The notes: generated by a model not told the origin, from the letters alone. 64,000 nucleotides of DNA from UBA2862 sp045658005 (GCA_045658005.1 JAZOUD010000110.1:1-64000); one strand, 5' to 3'. Counted from the stretch's first letter, positions 48,762-58,638 are shown. Numbers and translations: made by a program.

Positions 48762-49816
48762 TCGTCAGCACCTCCCACCTGTACCTGGTCGTCACGGCCC
48801 TTGCGCCGCGCCAGCTGGCCGAACAGGGAGCGCAGCATCGGGTTGTTGGTGACCAGCATCACCAGGATCAGCACGATGGCGTACACCAGCATGCGGTAGT
48901 CGGCAAAGGCCCTCAGCAGCTCCGGCAGCACCGTCAGCAGCGTCGCCGCGATGATGGAACCCCAGATGTTGCCAATGCCGCCCAACACCACGAACACCAG
49001 CACCAGTATCGACGTGTCGAACTTGAACTTGGAGGCGGCCACGGTGGAGAAATTCATGCCGTACAGCGCGCCGGCCATGCCGGCCAGCACCGCCGCGGTG
49101 ACGAAGGCCATCATCTTGTACTTGGTCACGTTGATGCCCATGGCCTCTGCCGCGATGCGGTTGTCACGGGTGGCCATAATGGCCCGGCCCGAGCGGCTGT
49201 TGATCAGGTTCATCACAACGACCAGGGAAAAGATGATCAGCGCAAAGCCCATCGGGAAGGTGGCGATCTTGTCCACGCCGGTTGCGCCCTGTGGGCCGCT
49301 GACCAGCAGTGTTCCCGGGATATTGGGATTGTTGAAGGAAACGTGCAAACGTCCCTCTCCCAGCGAGAAGTAAAGGCAGTTCAACACGTTGCGGATGATC
49401 TCGCCGAAGGCCAGCGTCACGATGGCCAGGTAATCGCCCCGCAGCCGAAGCACGGGAATGCCGATCAGCGCACCCGCAATGCCCGCGAACATGCCGCCGA
49501 CGATCATGGCCAGCACAAGGCGCAGGACTTCGTTGTCCACGTGCAGCGCTGCGTTCAGCCAGGCGGAGGCTATGATGCCGGAAAACGCACCGACGCTCAT
49601 AAATCCGGCATGACCCAGGCTCAGCTCGCCGGAGATGCCCACCACCAGGTTCAGCGACACCGCCATCACAATATACACGCAAATGGGCACCATCTGCCCC
49701 TTCAACGAACGCTTCATCGCGCCGGAGGCGATCATCGACTGGCATATGATAAAGGCGATGATGACGATGCCAAAGGATATGATGTTGTTGACCGTGCTCT
49801 TTTTCAGCTTTTTCAT
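48758..49816 (-). CDS. livM: Branched-chain amino-acid ABC transporter permease LivM
   Basis: Read from the ATG at 49816 (GAGGTGAGG just upstream) the product has 352 residues; a GTG at 49825 is also in frame. About nine membrane helices and the segment GRAIMATRDNRIAAEAMGIN form the EAA-like loop that contacts the ATPases. Confidence 0.92.
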   Translation of the reverse strand: MKKLKKSTVNNIISFGIVIIAFIICQSMIASGAMKRSLKGQMVPICVYIVMAVSLNLVVGISGELSLGHAGFMSVGAFSGIIASAWLNAALHVDNEVLRLVLAMIVGGMFAGIAGALIGIPVLRLRGDYLAIVTLAFGEIIRNVLNCLYFSLGEGRLHVSFNNPNIPGTLLVSGPQGATGVDKIATFPMGFALIIFSLVVVMNLINSRSGRAIMATRDNRIAAEAMGINVTKYKMMAFVTAAVLAGMAGALYGMNFSTVAASKFKFDTSILVLVFVVLGGIGNIWGSIIAATLLTVLPELLRAFADYRMLVYAIVLILVMLVTNNPMLRSLFGQLARRKGRDDQVQVGGADE

Positions 49817-49826
49817 ACCCCTCACC

Positions 49827-50711
49827 TCACACTTTCTCGTGCACCGGCTTGCCCAGCAGGCCGGCGGGCTTGAACAGCAGCACGATGATCAGCACGGCGA
49901 ACACGATGGCGTCGCCCAGCTCCGTGGAAATGTAGGCCTTGCCCAGGATCTCGATGACGCCCAGCAGCAGGCCGCCCAGCATCGCGCCCGGTATTGAGCC
50001 GATGCCGCCGAACACCGCCGCCGTGAACGCCTTGATGCCCGGCATGGAGCCGGTGGTGGGCATCAGCGTGGGATAGGAGGAGCAGAGCAGAACGCCCGCA
50101 ATGGCCGCCAGGGCCGAGCCGATGGCAAAGGTCACGGAGATGGTGCGGTTCACGTTGATGCCCATCAGCTCCGCCGCGCCCCGGTCCTCGGAGACCGCGC
50201 GCATAGCCTTGCCCATCTTCGTCCTGCCTGTGAACAGGGTCAGCGCGATCATGATCACGATGTTCGCCACGATGGTCAGTATGATCTCGCTGGTGATGAC
50301 CAGGTTGCCGTCAAACAGCTTGATGGAACCCACGCTGAACACGGACGGGAACACCTTGGGGTTGGCCGTCCAAATCAGCAGAGCCGTGTTTTGCAGCAGG
50401 TAACTGACGCCGATGGCCGTGATCAGCACGGCCAGCTTGGTAGCCTCGCGCAGGGGCCTGTAGGCCAGGCCCTCGATGAGCACGCCCAGCACCGTGCAGA
50501 CCACCATGGCGCACAGCACAGCCACAAGCGGCGGCAGCGACAGATAGGACATGGCGCAAAACGCGATGTACGCGCCCACCATGATCACGTCACCGTGGGC
50601 GAAGTTCAGCATCTTGGCAATGCCATAGACCATCGTATAGCCCAGGGCGATGATGGCATAGACGCTGCCAAGGCTGATGCCGTTGATCAGAAATCGCAGG
50701 AACGAAACCAT
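49827..50711 (-). CDS. livH: Branched-chain amino-acid ABC transporter permease LivH
   Basis: A 294-residue permease with eight membrane helices. ALGYTMVYGIAKMLNFAHGD is the LivH N-terminal signature and KMGKAMRAVSEDRGAAELMGIN the ATPase-contact loop. AAGGAG precedes the ATG. Confidence 0.94.
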   Translation of the reverse strand: MVSFLRFLINGISLGSVYAIIALGYTMVYGIAKMLNFAHGDVIMVGAYIAFCAMSYLSLPPLVAVLCAMVVCTVLGVLIEGLAYRPLREATKLAVLITAIGVSYLLQNTALLIWTANPKVFPSVFSVGSIKLFDGNLVITSEIILTIVANIVIMIALTLFTGRTKMGKAMRAVSEDRGAAELMGINVNRTISVTFAIGSALAAIAGVLLCSSYPTLMPTTGSMPGIKAFTAAVFGGIGSIPGAMLGGLLLGVIEILGKAYISTELGDAIVFAVLIIVLLFKPAGLLGKPVHEKV

Positions 50712-50740
50712 GTGATTCCAACTCCTTGAAAAGTAGTATA

Positions 50741-50837
50741 AGGTAACTGACCATCATCAACAGCCCTTTCTGTTGACAATCGTCAGTTACCTCGAAAAAA
50801 CAGCCTTTCCGTCCCGGGCAAAGGCTCGGGACGGAAA
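50741..50837 (-). terminator. Tandem hairpins between livJ and livH (partial terminator)
   Basis: On the minus strand a hairpin TTTCCGTCCCG-CGGGACGGAAA (50806-50837) is followed by a T-run, then by a second stem AGGTAACTGAC-GTCAGTTACCT (50741-50792). Leaky termination here would give more binding protein than permease, a common setup. Confidence 0.7.
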
Positions 50838-50852
50838 GCGTTTCAAAGCAAA

Positions 50853-51995
50853 TCAGCCGTTGAAGCCCACGTAAGCGCCATCCTTGATGACGACGGCGGT
50901 GGGCATCTTGGTCACGGCGCCGGACGCGTCCCAGGTCATATCGCCGGTCAGGCCTTTGATCTGGAAGTCAGGGCTGGTGAACTGGGCGATCAGCAGCTCG
51001 CAGGCGTCCTCGGGAGAGGTGCTGCCGTCGATGCCGGCGTTCACGCTGGCGGTGTACAGGGCATACACGGCGTCATAGCAGTCCGCGGCGAACTGGTTCG
51101 GGATCTCGCCGGTGATCTCCTGATAACGGGCGACGAAGGCCTTGGTCGCCTCGTCCTCGGCGTCAGCGGAGAAGGGGGTCAGCATGAACACGCCCTCGGC
51201 CAGGGAGGTGTCGAAGCCTTCCATGGTCAGGATGCCGTCCATGCCGTCCACGCCAAAGAACACAGGCGCATAGTCCATGGACTTGGCGGTCTGCAGGATC
51301 ATGGACGCGGGGGTGTAGTAGATGGGCAGGAACACCAGGTCCGCGCCAGCGTCCTTCGCGTCGGAAACCTGGACGGAGAAGTCGGTGGTATCGTCGGTGA
51401 AGGTGGTGGTGGAGACGATCTCCATGTTCAGGCTCGCAGCCTCATCCGCGAAGGTCTGGTAGATGCCGGTGGAATAGGCGTCTGCGTTGTTGTAGATGAT
51501 GGCGATCTTGGTGGCCAGGCCCTTTTCGTTGATATACGCAGCGGAAGCCTTGCCCTGGTTGGGGTCGGTGAAGCAAACCTGGAACACGTTGTCCTTGCCC
51601 TCGATGACGTCCACGGCGGAGGCGGAGGGGGTCAGCATGAACACCCGGTCCTCATTGGCCTGTGCGCCAACGGCGATGCAGGGGGTGGTGGTGGTGGTGC
51701 CGGCGATCATCTGAGCGCCGTTGTCCAGAACGGTGTTGTAGGCGTTGATGGACTTCTCGGCGTCGTGCTCGTCGTCCTCGTTCAGAAGCTCGATCTGCAT
51801 GCCGCCCTGGGCGTTGATCTGCTCGGCGGCCACCTGGGCGCCAAACTTGCAGGCATTGCCGTAAATCGCGGCCGCTCCGGTGAAGGGGCCGATGACGCCG
51901 ATCTTCAGCGCGTCCTCAGCCATGGCGGCGCAGGCCATACCCACGACCATCACGATGGCGAGGATCATTGCAACGATTGCCTTGTTGAACTTCAT
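50853..51995 (-). CDS. livJ: Branched-chain amino-acid ABC transporter substrate-binding protein
   Basis: From the ATG at 51995 (GGGAGGA upstream) the protein has 380 residues, with a signal peptide to about residue 25 (ending AMAED). KIGVIGPFTGAAAIYGN is the LivJ/LivK fold start, AGTTTTTPCIA and MLTPSASAVDVI line the ligand site, and PIYYTPASMILQ lies in the second lobe. VVGMAC is a poor lipobox, so anchoring is uncertain. Promoter at 52064-52092. Confidence 0.93.
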   Translation of the reverse strand: MKFNKAIVAMILAIVMVVGMACAAMAEDALKIGVIGPFTGAAAIYGNACKFGAQVAAEQINAQGGMQIELLNEDDEHDAEKSINAYNTVLDNGAQMIAGTTTTTPCIAVGAQANEDRVFMLTPSASAVDVIEGKDNVFQVCFTDPNQGKASAAYINEKGLATKIAIIYNNADAYSTGIYQTFADEAASLNMEIVSTTTFTDDTTDFSVQVSDAKDAGADLVFLPIYYTPASMILQTAKSMDYAPVFFGVDGMDGILTMEGFDTSLAEGVFMLTPFSADAEDEATKAFVARYQEITGEIPNQFAADCYDAVYALYTASVNAGIDGSTSPEDACELLIAQFTSPDFQIKGLTGDMTWDASGAVTKMPTAVVIKDGAYVGFNG

Positions 51996-52063
51996 AATCG
52001 GATTCCTCCCAATCAGAATTGCGCTGCGCGCATACATCGAATATACGCGCATCGTTAAAACGT

Positions 52064-52092
52064 ACTATACAATTACACCATTTTATTGTCAA
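52064..52092 (-). promoter_or_regulatory. Promoter of the liv operon
   Basis: On the minus strand TTGACA (52087-52092), 17-bp spacer, TATAGT (52064-52069). Confidence 0.75.
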
Positions 52093-52223
52093 GAGCAGGT
52101 TATGTGCGTTTTCGGGAATTTTACGTTATTTCTCATTTGAAACATCGTACGCTCCATCCTGCATTTCCGGCGGTCATCCAACGCACAGCCGACGGAAATA
52201 TGCGTTTTTTGCGTATGTATGCT

Positions 52224-53327
52224 TCACTTCTGCCTCGGCACGACGAGCGTATTCAGCAGCTTTGCGGTCTCGGCGGCGCTGTCGACAGGGGCGTAGGCCC
52301 TTTGGGCGGCGCGCATGGCCTCCATCTTCGCGCCGCCGCCTGCAAACAGGTTGGCGATGCATTTGGGCAGCGCGTCCGGCTGGGGGCAATACACCGCGAC
52401 GCCATGGGCCTGGAGCAGGTCCGGGTTGTGCTGCTCCTGCCCCGCCAGCTGGCCGAACAGGATCAGCGGCACGTTGAGCGCCACCGCCTCCATGGCGGCA
52501 TTGGGGCTTGCGCGAAGGATCAGTATGTCGCTGGCTGCCATGACGTTCTGGATATCGTCGACGAAGCCCATGACGCTCAGCCGGCCGTGATACGGCTCTC
52601 CAAAGGCCTTTTTCAGCTTTTTGCGCAGCTTCCTGTTCCGCCCGCACACCACGTTGACATGGACGTCGGTGTGCTTGAGCAGCACGCGGGTGACGGCGCG
52701 AATGATGCCGCTGCCCTCCGAGCCGCTCATGACGGTGACCACCGTGCCCTGGTGGGGCGCCGGCGCAGGGACGTTCATAAACCGCGCGCGGACCGGAAAG
52801 CCCACCTCGATGACCCTGTCGGGATTGTCCACGTGGGCCAGTGTGCACTCATAGGATTCCCGGGACGGCGCCAGGACGCGGTAGATGCGGGGGTCATACC
52901 AGTAATCGGTGATGTCCACCAGATCCACCTCATGGGCGATCAGCGGGATCTTAAGCCCAGCCTCCTGCAGGACATCCAACACCGAAGCCAGGAAAATCGG
53001 ATGGACGGATAGTATGGCATCCGGCTGAAAGCTGTCCAGCAGGGCCAGCAGCCGGGAACGGATCATGGATGCGACCACGGTGGTCACCGGCTTCCTGAAG
53101 GTCATCCCTGCCGCAAAGTTCCACTCCCATGCCTTGCCGGGCATGCGGGTGATCGGTCCGTAGGTGTATTCGGCCATGTACTGTTCAAAGCGGTTCATCA
53201 GGGCGAAGCCGTCGATGATCTTGACCTCCATATCGTCATAGGCGGATAGGCGCTCCGCCAGGGCTTCGGCGATGCTCTTGTGGCCGTGCCCTGTGTACAT
53301 CGATGTGATGATCAACAGTTTTCGCAT
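52224..53327 (-). CDS. GT28-type glycolipid glycosyltransferase (MGDG synthase-like)
   Basis: A 367-residue GT-B enzyme. LIITSMYTGHGHKSIAEALA and VKIIDGFALMNR match the MGDG-synthase N-domain that binds diacylglycerol; VMSGSEGSG, GFVDDIQNVMAASDILI and RASPNAAMEAVALNVPLI form the donor site. It probably transfers a hexose to a lipid at the membrane, like UgtP. It overlaps by 16 bases with a CrtO-like acyltransferase gene, which suggests an acylated glycolipid product. Confidence 0.85.
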   Translation of the reverse strand: MRKLLIITSMYTGHGHKSIAEALAERLSAYDDMEVKIIDGFALMNRFEQYMAEYTYGPITRMPGKAWEWNFAAGMTFRKPVTTVVASMIRSRLLALLDSFQPDAILSVHPIFLASVLDVLQEAGLKIPLIAHEVDLVDITDYWYDPRIYRVLAPSRESYECTLAHVDNPDRVIEVGFPVRARFMNVPAPAPHQGTVVTVMSGSEGSGIIRAVTRVLLKHTDVHVNVVCGRNRKLRKKLKKAFGEPYHGRLSVMGFVDDIQNVMAASDILILRASPNAAMEAVALNVPLILFGQLAGQEQHNPDLLQAHGVAVYCPQPDALPKCIANLFAGGGAKMEAMRAAQRAYAPVDSAAETAKLLNTLVVPRQK

Positions 53328-53911
53328 GCTTCAATCCTCTTGATAATCATTACTATTCTCGGACGGTTATAGCGCTGGATGATGATGTCGCCCAGGTTGC
53401 TCAGCGCGTATCCTATGGAAATCGCCACGCCATACCAGCCTTCGATCAACAGTCCAAACACCGGGCTCAAAAGCGTGAGCACCCAGTGCACCAGCTCGGC
53501 ATTGCACATCTCCTGCACAAGGCGCTCCAGATGCGCCTTGTCCCGGGACATGGTATTCTGCTTGGGAAAGGCCTTCGGCATGATCTTGCTCATGTCGATG
53601 CTGTGGGTCTTGAGCCAGCGCACGCCCAGCTTCTCATAGATCAGGCCGTTGCGCTCCCAGGCATAGCATTTGAAAGGAAAGCGCCGGTAATCATACCAGG
53701 AGCGGGGTATGCTCTCGCCGATAAAGAAAATCGGTATGCCGATGATGCCCACGATGGACGCCATTCTCAGGAAGACGAACAGCGGCTTGAACAGGTGTGA
53801 AAGCTTATCGCCGCTTGTGAGCGCGAACAGAGCGACGCACACCGCGAAAAGCAGCGCCATGATCAGAACGCTCAGGTCGACCGCGCCCGCCGTCCGCCTC
53901 TCTTGATCCAT
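53312..53911 (-). CDS. CrtO-like glycolipid acyltransferase, integral membrane
   Basis: The ATG at 53911 has GGGAGGG 7 bases upstream and gives 199 residues; the ATG at 53947 lacks a site. Four hydrophobic segments surround RRFPFKCYAWERNGLIYEKL and DMSKIMPK, blocks seen in glycosyl-4,4'-diaponeurosporenoate acyltransferase (CrtO), and EMCNAELVHWVL near residue 140 matches its H-x-E region. No carotenoid genes are present, so another glycosylated lipid is the likely acceptor (inference). Confidence 0.72.
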   Translation of the reverse strand: MDQERRTAGAVDLSVLIMALLFAVCVALFALTSGDKLSHLFKPLFVFLRMASIVGIIGIPIFFIGESIPRSWYDYRRFPFKCYAWERNGLIYEKLGVRWLKTHSIDMSKIMPKAFPKQNTMSRDKAHLERLVQEMCNAELVHWVLTLLSPVFGLLIEGWYGVAISIGYALSNLGDIIIQRYNRPRIVMIIKRIEACENC

Positions 53912-53962
53912 CCAAGAACCCTCCCAGGCACTTCCTTTGTTTTCCATGACATTTTCTGTGTG

Positions 53963-55285
53963 TCAGTCCTTCACGAACGCCCTGTAGATGGCGTTCATCG
54001 CGGTTTCAAAATCCTCGATATTGATGCCCACGATGATGTTCAGCTCGCTGGAGCCCTGGTCGATCATGCGGATGTTCACGCCGGCTTCGTAGAGCGCCGT
54101 AAACAGGCGCGCGGCGGTGCCCGGCGCGCTGGTCATGCCGTGGCCCACGGTGGCGATCAGGGCGATGCCCGCGCTGATGTCGATGGAGTCGGGCTGGCAG
54201 GTCTGCTGGATGCGCTGTATGATCTGCTCCTTGCGGGTCACCAGTTCCTTGTCGGCCACCACCACGGACATCGTGTCGATGCCGGTGGGCAGGTGCTCGA
54301 AGGAGACGCCGAAGTCCTCCAGCGCCTGGAGCACCCTGCGGCCAAAGCCCAGCTCGGCGTTCATCATCGCCTTTTCGATGCTCAGCAGCGTGAAATTCTT
54401 GTGGCCCGCGATGCCGGTGATGACCTGGTCCTTCTCCCTGTCCGGGGAGGGATCCACCACGATCATCGTGCCGGGGTCCTCCGGGGCGTTGGTGTTGCGG
54501 ATATTCGTGGGGATACCCGCCTTGTGGACCGGGAAGATGGCGTCCTCGTGCAGCACCGTCGCGCCCATGTAGGACAGCTCGCGCAGCTCCCGGTAGCTCA
54601 GCTCACGGATGCACTTGGGATTCTTGACGATGCGGGGATCGGCCATCAGGAACCCAGAGACGTCGGTCCAGTTCACGTACAGGTCGGCCTTTGCCGCCCG
54701 GGCCACGATGGCGCCGGAGATGTCGCTGCCGCCCCGGGAGAAGGTATGTACGTCGCCGTTGGGATAGGCGCCGTAAAAGCCGGGAATCACCGCGTGCTCG
54801 TGCAGCTTCAGCGCCTCGGCCATGATCTCGTTGGTCCACTCCGAGGCAAAGGAGCCCTGCCGGTCGAACTTCACCACGTCCTGGGCGTCGATGAAATCCC
54901 AGCCCAGGTATTCGGACAGCAGTATGCCGTTCATGTATTCCCCGCGGCTGGCGGCAAAATCAGGGTTCTTGTACTGGCGAATGGCGTTGCAGGTGTCGAT
55001 CAGCAGGCCTGCGATGTCAAAGTCCAGCTCCAGCTCCCGGGCGATGGCCAGATAGCGGTCCGCGATCTTCCTGAACAGTTGCTCGTGGCTCTGGCCGCGC
55101 TCCACCCGCCTGTGACACTGGTAGAGCAGGTCGGTGATCTTCTCGTCAGCGTCAAACCGCTTGCCGGGAGCGCTGGGCACCACATAATGATAATCGGGAT
55201 CCGATTCGATGATGGCCTTGACCTTGCGGAAGTGCTCCGCGTCGCACAGTGAAGACCCGCCAAACTTTGCCACTTTGATTCCCAA
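53963..55285 (-). CDS. lysC: Aspartate kinase
   Basis: A TTG at 55285, 8 bases after AAGGGAG, gives 440 residues and places the kinase motif at the very N-terminus, as in the family (KVAKFGGSSLCD). TFSRGGSDISGAIVA and the late RVLQALEDFG and LFTALYEAGVNIRMIDQGS belong to the kinase and to two ACT domains for feedback control by lysine or threonine. It starts the aspartate pathway. No lysine riboswitch was seen in its leader. Confidence 0.93.
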   Translation of the reverse strand: MGIKVAKFGGSSLCDAEHFRKVKAIIESDPDYHYVVPSAPGKRFDADEKITDLLYQCHRRVERGQSHEQLFRKIADRYLAIARELELDFDIAGLLIDTCNAIRQYKNPDFAASRGEYMNGILLSEYLGWDFIDAQDVVKFDRQGSFASEWTNEIMAEALKLHEHAVIPGFYGAYPNGDVHTFSRGGSDISGAIVARAAKADLYVNWTDVSGFLMADPRIVKNPKCIRELSYRELRELSYMGATVLHEDAIFPVHKAGIPTNIRNTNAPEDPGTMIVVDPSPDREKDQVITGIAGHKNFTLLSIEKAMMNAELGFGRRVLQALEDFGVSFEHLPTGIDTMSVVVADKELVTRKEQIIQRIQQTCQPDSIDISAGIALIATVGHGMTSAPGTAARLFTALYEAGVNIRMIDQGSSELNIIVGINIEDFETAMNAIYRAFVKD

Positions 55286-55364
55286 GTTGATAACTCCCTT
55301 CAAGCCGACAGACGCGGCGTGTTTGTAACGATGATAATGTGTGAGCGCGTTGCGGGCGCGCTCC

Positions 55365-55458
55365 TGCATGGCGGCTGGTAACCGCTACGGGTTTGATAAC
55401 CGAGAGCGTGTTGTGATACGCACTTGCATGGCGGCTGGTAGCCGCCGCTACGGGGTTT
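55365..55458. repeat. Family C direct repeats
   Basis: GCATGGCGGCTGGTA occurs at 55367 and again at 55427, each followed by a variant of ACCGCTACGGG or GCCGCCGCTACGGGG. The second copy ends inside the final codons of engB. Confidence 0.65.
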
Positions 55459-56053
55459 CATTTTCGACCGGCGGCGCGACCTCGGCTTCGATCAGCTCCA
55501 GCAGCCGGTCCCTTCCGGTGCTGTCCTTGGAGGAATGGACCATGACCTCCCAGGGCTGGACGCCCAGCGTGCGGCAGATCACGGGAATGCTTCTTCCCCG
55601 CTGGGCCTTGGACAGCTTGTCCGCCTTGGTGGCCACCACGGTAAAGGGGATGTCGTAATGCCGCAGGTATTCCACCATCAGCTGGTCGTCCTCGGTGGGC
55701 GCGTGGCGCACGTCCACCAGCTGGAACACCCGCTTCAGGTGTTCCGACCCCCTCAGGTAGCCCTCGATCATTTCGGCCCACTTCTGCTTTTCCTGCTTCG
55801 GGGCCTTGGCGAAGCCGTAGCCCGGCAGGTCCACCAGGAAGAACGCCTCATTGATCAGGTAGAGGTTCACCAGCCGGGTCTTGCCGGGCTCCGACGAGGT
55901 TCGCGCCAGCTTGGAATTGCCGGTCATGTTGTTGATCAGCGAGGACTTTCCAACGTTGGACTTCCCCACCATGGCGATCTCCGGCAGTCCCTGGCCCGGA
56001 AAGGCCGCAAAGGCGCTCATGGATTTCACGAACTTTGATTTTTTGACGATCAT
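55448..56053 (-). CDS. engB: Ribosome biogenesis GTPase EngB/YsxC
   Basis: A 201-residue GTPase needed for 50S assembly. G1 GKSNVGKSSL, G3 DLPGYGFA and G4 TKADK are in order, with the EngB-specific SSEPGKTRLVN switch. It follows lon by 6 bases on the minus strand, the usual clpX-lon-engB order. Its last residues come from a family C repeat. Confidence 0.94.
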   Translation of the reverse strand: MIVKKSKFVKSMSAFAAFPGQGLPEIAMVGKSNVGKSSLINNMTGNSKLARTSSEPGKTRLVNLYLINEAFFLVDLPGYGFAKAPKQEKQKWAEMIEGYLRGSEHLKRVFQLVDVRHAPTEDDQLMVEYLRHYDIPFTVVATKADKLSKAQRGRSIPVICRTLGVQPWEVMVHSSKDSTGRDRLLELIEAEVAPPVENETP

Positions 56054-56059
56054 GGGCGC

Positions 56060-58417
56060 TCACCCCGCCTGGCGCTGCTGAGTGCGCTCCAGCACCGCCT
56101 CCAGCGCGTCGTCCACCCGGTCCATCAGGCGGATGTCCATCTTTTCGAGTATCCCGGCGTCGATCTTCTCCAGGTCCTTCCCGTTTTCCCTGGGCAGCAG
56201 TATGCGCGTGATGCCCAGGCGATAGGCGGCCAGCAGCTTTTCCTTCACGCCGCCGATGGGCAGCACCCTGCCGTGCAGCGTGATCTCGCCAGTCATGGCC
56301 AGCGCGCCGCTGGCGGACAGGCCCGTCACGGCGCTCATCAACGCGCAGCTGAGGGCCACGCCCGCCGAGGGGCCGTCCTTGGGCACAGCGCCTTCGGGCA
56401 CGTGGATGTGGATGTCATGCTTTTCAAAGTAGTCCGCGGGCGCGCCCCAGTCCGTCAGGCGGGCGCGAACCACGCTCCGGGCGAGCTCCGCCGATTCCTT
56501 CATCACGTCGCCCAGCTTGCCCGTCAACTTCATATTGCCCTTGCCGGGGAAGCAGAGGGCTTCCACAGGCATGACTTCGCCGCCGACGCTGGTCCAGGCC
56601 AGGCCGTTGACCACGCCCACCTCGCGCTTATCGGCCACGGGCTGGCGCAGGTAGCGGGGCGACCCCAGGTATTCCTTCAGGTCCTTCGGCTTGATGGCGA
56701 CGCTCTTGTCCTCGGGGCATTCCACCAGGTGCAGCGTCGCTCTGCGGCACAGCTGGGCGATCTGGCGCTCCAGCGTGCGCACGCCGGATTCCCGGGTATA
56801 GCCGTCGATCAGCGCGGTGATGGCCTTGTCCGACAGCTTCAGCTGGCCCTTGGAGAGGTTGTGGGCCTCCCGCTGCTTGGGCAGCAGATGGCGCTTGGCG
56901 ATCTCCAGCTTCTCCTCGCTGGTATAGCTGGGCACCTCGATGACCTCCATGCGATCCAGCAGCGCCCGGTCTATGGTGTCCAGCGAGTTGGCCGTGGTGA
57001 TGAACAGCACGTCCGACAGGTCGAAGGGCACCTCCAGGTAGTGGTCCCGGAAGGCGTTGTTCTGGGCGGGGTCGAGGGCCTCCAGCATGGCCGAGGCAGG
57101 GTCGCCTCGCATGTCCCGGGACAGCTTGTCGATCTCGTCCAGCAGGAATACCGGGTTCATGGTCTTGCACTGGCGGATGGCCGATATGATGCGCCCCGGC
57201 ATCGCGCCGACGTATGTCTTGCGGTGGCCGCGGATCTCCGCCTCGTCGTGCACGCCGCCCAGGGACAGGCGGGTGAACTTGCGGTCCAGGGCCCTGGCGA
57301 TGGACTGGGCGATGGAGGTCTTGCCCACGCCGGGCGGGCCGACCAGGCAGATGATGGGGCTCTTCAATTTATCGGAGGCCACGGAGCGCACCGCCAGGTA
57401 TTCGATCAGCCGGCGCTTGACCTCCTCCATACCGTAGTGATCGGCCTCGAGGACCCTGCGGGCCTTCTTGATGTCGATATTCGAGGTATCGTAGACCTCC
57501 CAGGGCAACTCCAGCATATATTCGATGTAGTTCTGGCTGACGCCGCTCTCCGGGGCGTGCACGGAGGAGCGCGCCAGGCGCTTCAGCTCCTTTTCAACGT
57601 GCTCCCTTGCGGCGGGGGGCAGCTTGGACGCCTGGATGCGGCGGCGCAGCTCGGTGACCTCCTCGTCCTCGTCCTCCCCCAGCTCCTCCTGGATGGCGTG
57701 TATCTGCTCGCGGAGGTAGTATTCGTGGTTGGCCTTGTCCATATACTCCTGGACCCGGGCCTGTATGCGCTCCTCCAGCTCACAGATCTGGATCTCGTCG
57801 GCCAGCTTTTCCAGCAGCAGCTTCATTCGCTGGTCCACGTCCAGGCAATCCAGCACCGCCTGCTTGTCCTCCAGGCGGCTGAGCATGTTGGAGGCCACCA
57901 CGTCGCACAGCACCGAGGGGCTGCGCTCGCCCTCCACGGCCTGCAAAAGCTCGGGCATCGACTGGCCCCTGGCCCGTGCGGCCTGGGCGGCGAGGCTTCG
58001 GATGGCCCCCATCATCGCCCGCTGGTGGGCGTCGGTATAGGGCATGGGGGCGAGGCTCACCTCCACAATCTCGGCCTTCTGCATCTCCCCCGCCTCGAGC
58101 ACATTGATGAGCATGGCCCTTCCGTGGCCCTCCAGCAGCACCCTTGCGGTGCCGTCGGGCATGTGCAGCACCTGCTTGACCACAGCGACCGTTCCCACGG
58201 TGTACAGCTCCTCGAGGCCGGGATGGTCGCAAGCGCTGTCCCGCTGGGCCACCACAAACAGGCGCTGGTCCTCGCCCTGGGCCGCGTCGCGCACCGCAAA
58301 CAGGGAGCGATCCCTTGCGATGTCGATCGTGATTACCGTATTCGGAAACATCGCCAGGCCCCGCAGCGGCAGCAGCGGAAGCCTGACCGTATGATTCTGG
58401 CGCGTCACCTTGCTCAA
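56060..58417 (-). CDS. lon: ATP-dependent protease La (Lon)
   Basis: A TTG at 58417 gives 785 residues. The N-domain (LPLLPLRGLAMFPNTVITID) is followed by the AAA+ module with Walker A GPPGVGKTSIAQS and VFLLDEIDKLS, and the protease domain with PKDGPSAGVALSC holding the catalytic Ser of the Ser-Lys pair. Lon degrades misfolded and regulatory proteins. The site before the start is weak (GGGGGAACC). Confidence 0.95.
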   Translation of the reverse strand: MSKVTRQNHTVRLPLLPLRGLAMFPNTVITIDIARDRSLFAVRDAAQGEDQRLFVVAQRDSACDHPGLEELYTVGTVAVVKQVLHMPDGTARVLLEGHGRAMLINVLEAGEMQKAEIVEVSLAPMPYTDAHQRAMMGAIRSLAAQAARARGQSMPELLQAVEGERSPSVLCDVVASNMLSRLEDKQAVLDCLDVDQRMKLLLEKLADEIQICELEERIQARVQEYMDKANHEYYLREQIHAIQEELGEDEDEEVTELRRRIQASKLPPAAREHVEKELKRLARSSVHAPESGVSQNYIEYMLELPWEVYDTSNIDIKKARRVLEADHYGMEEVKRRLIEYLAVRSVASDKLKSPIICLVGPPGVGKTSIAQSIARALDRKFTRLSLGGVHDEAEIRGHRKTYVGAMPGRIISAIRQCKTMNPVFLLDEIDKLSRDMRGDPASAMLEALDPAQNNAFRDHYLEVPFDLSDVLFITTANSLDTIDRALLDRMEVIEVPSYTSEEKLEIAKRHLLPKQREAHNLSKGQLKLSDKAITALIDGYTRESGVRTLERQIAQLCRRATLHLVECPEDKSVAIKPKDLKEYLGSPRYLRQPVADKREVGVVNGLAWTSVGGEVMPVEALCFPGKGNMKLTGKLGDVMKESAELARSVVRARLTDWGAPADYFEKHDIHIHVPEGAVPKDGPSAGVALSCALMSAVTGLSASGALAMTGEITLHGRVLPIGGVKEKLLAAYRLGITRILLPRENGKDLEKIDAGILEKMDIRLMDRVDDALEAVLERTQQRQAG

Positions 58418-58577
58418 TGATAGGTTCCCCCGTATACAATGGTATTTACAGTATACCTTAGATGTGTTAAGTTACAAAGGAATTGGCCTGGTGTTTTCAA
58501 CCTCATTATGTAAATGGTGGGTATAAAGTGAAAGGGCAGCCAGCGGCACTGATATCCGGACACAAGGCCGCGGGGTA

Positions 58578-58606
58578 TGGACAATCCGACGCATTTCAAT
58601 TATAAT
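58578..58606 (+). promoter_or_regulatory. Promoter of the exported 182-residue protein
   Basis: TGGACA (58578-58583), 17-bp spacer, consensus TATAAT (58601-58606). Confidence 0.7.
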
Positions 58607-58638
58607 AGTGACAGTATATGCCTGAAGGAGCGATTCCG

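Noticed and set aside
55286..55447. Lysine riboswitch upstream of aspartate kinase
   Set aside because: The leader holds family C repeats and lacks the conserved lysine-aptamer core.
56273..58420. Open frame of 715 codons on the plus strand opposite lon
   Set aside because: Shadow of lon; Lon has all catalytic motifs on the minus strand, and the plus-strand frame has none.
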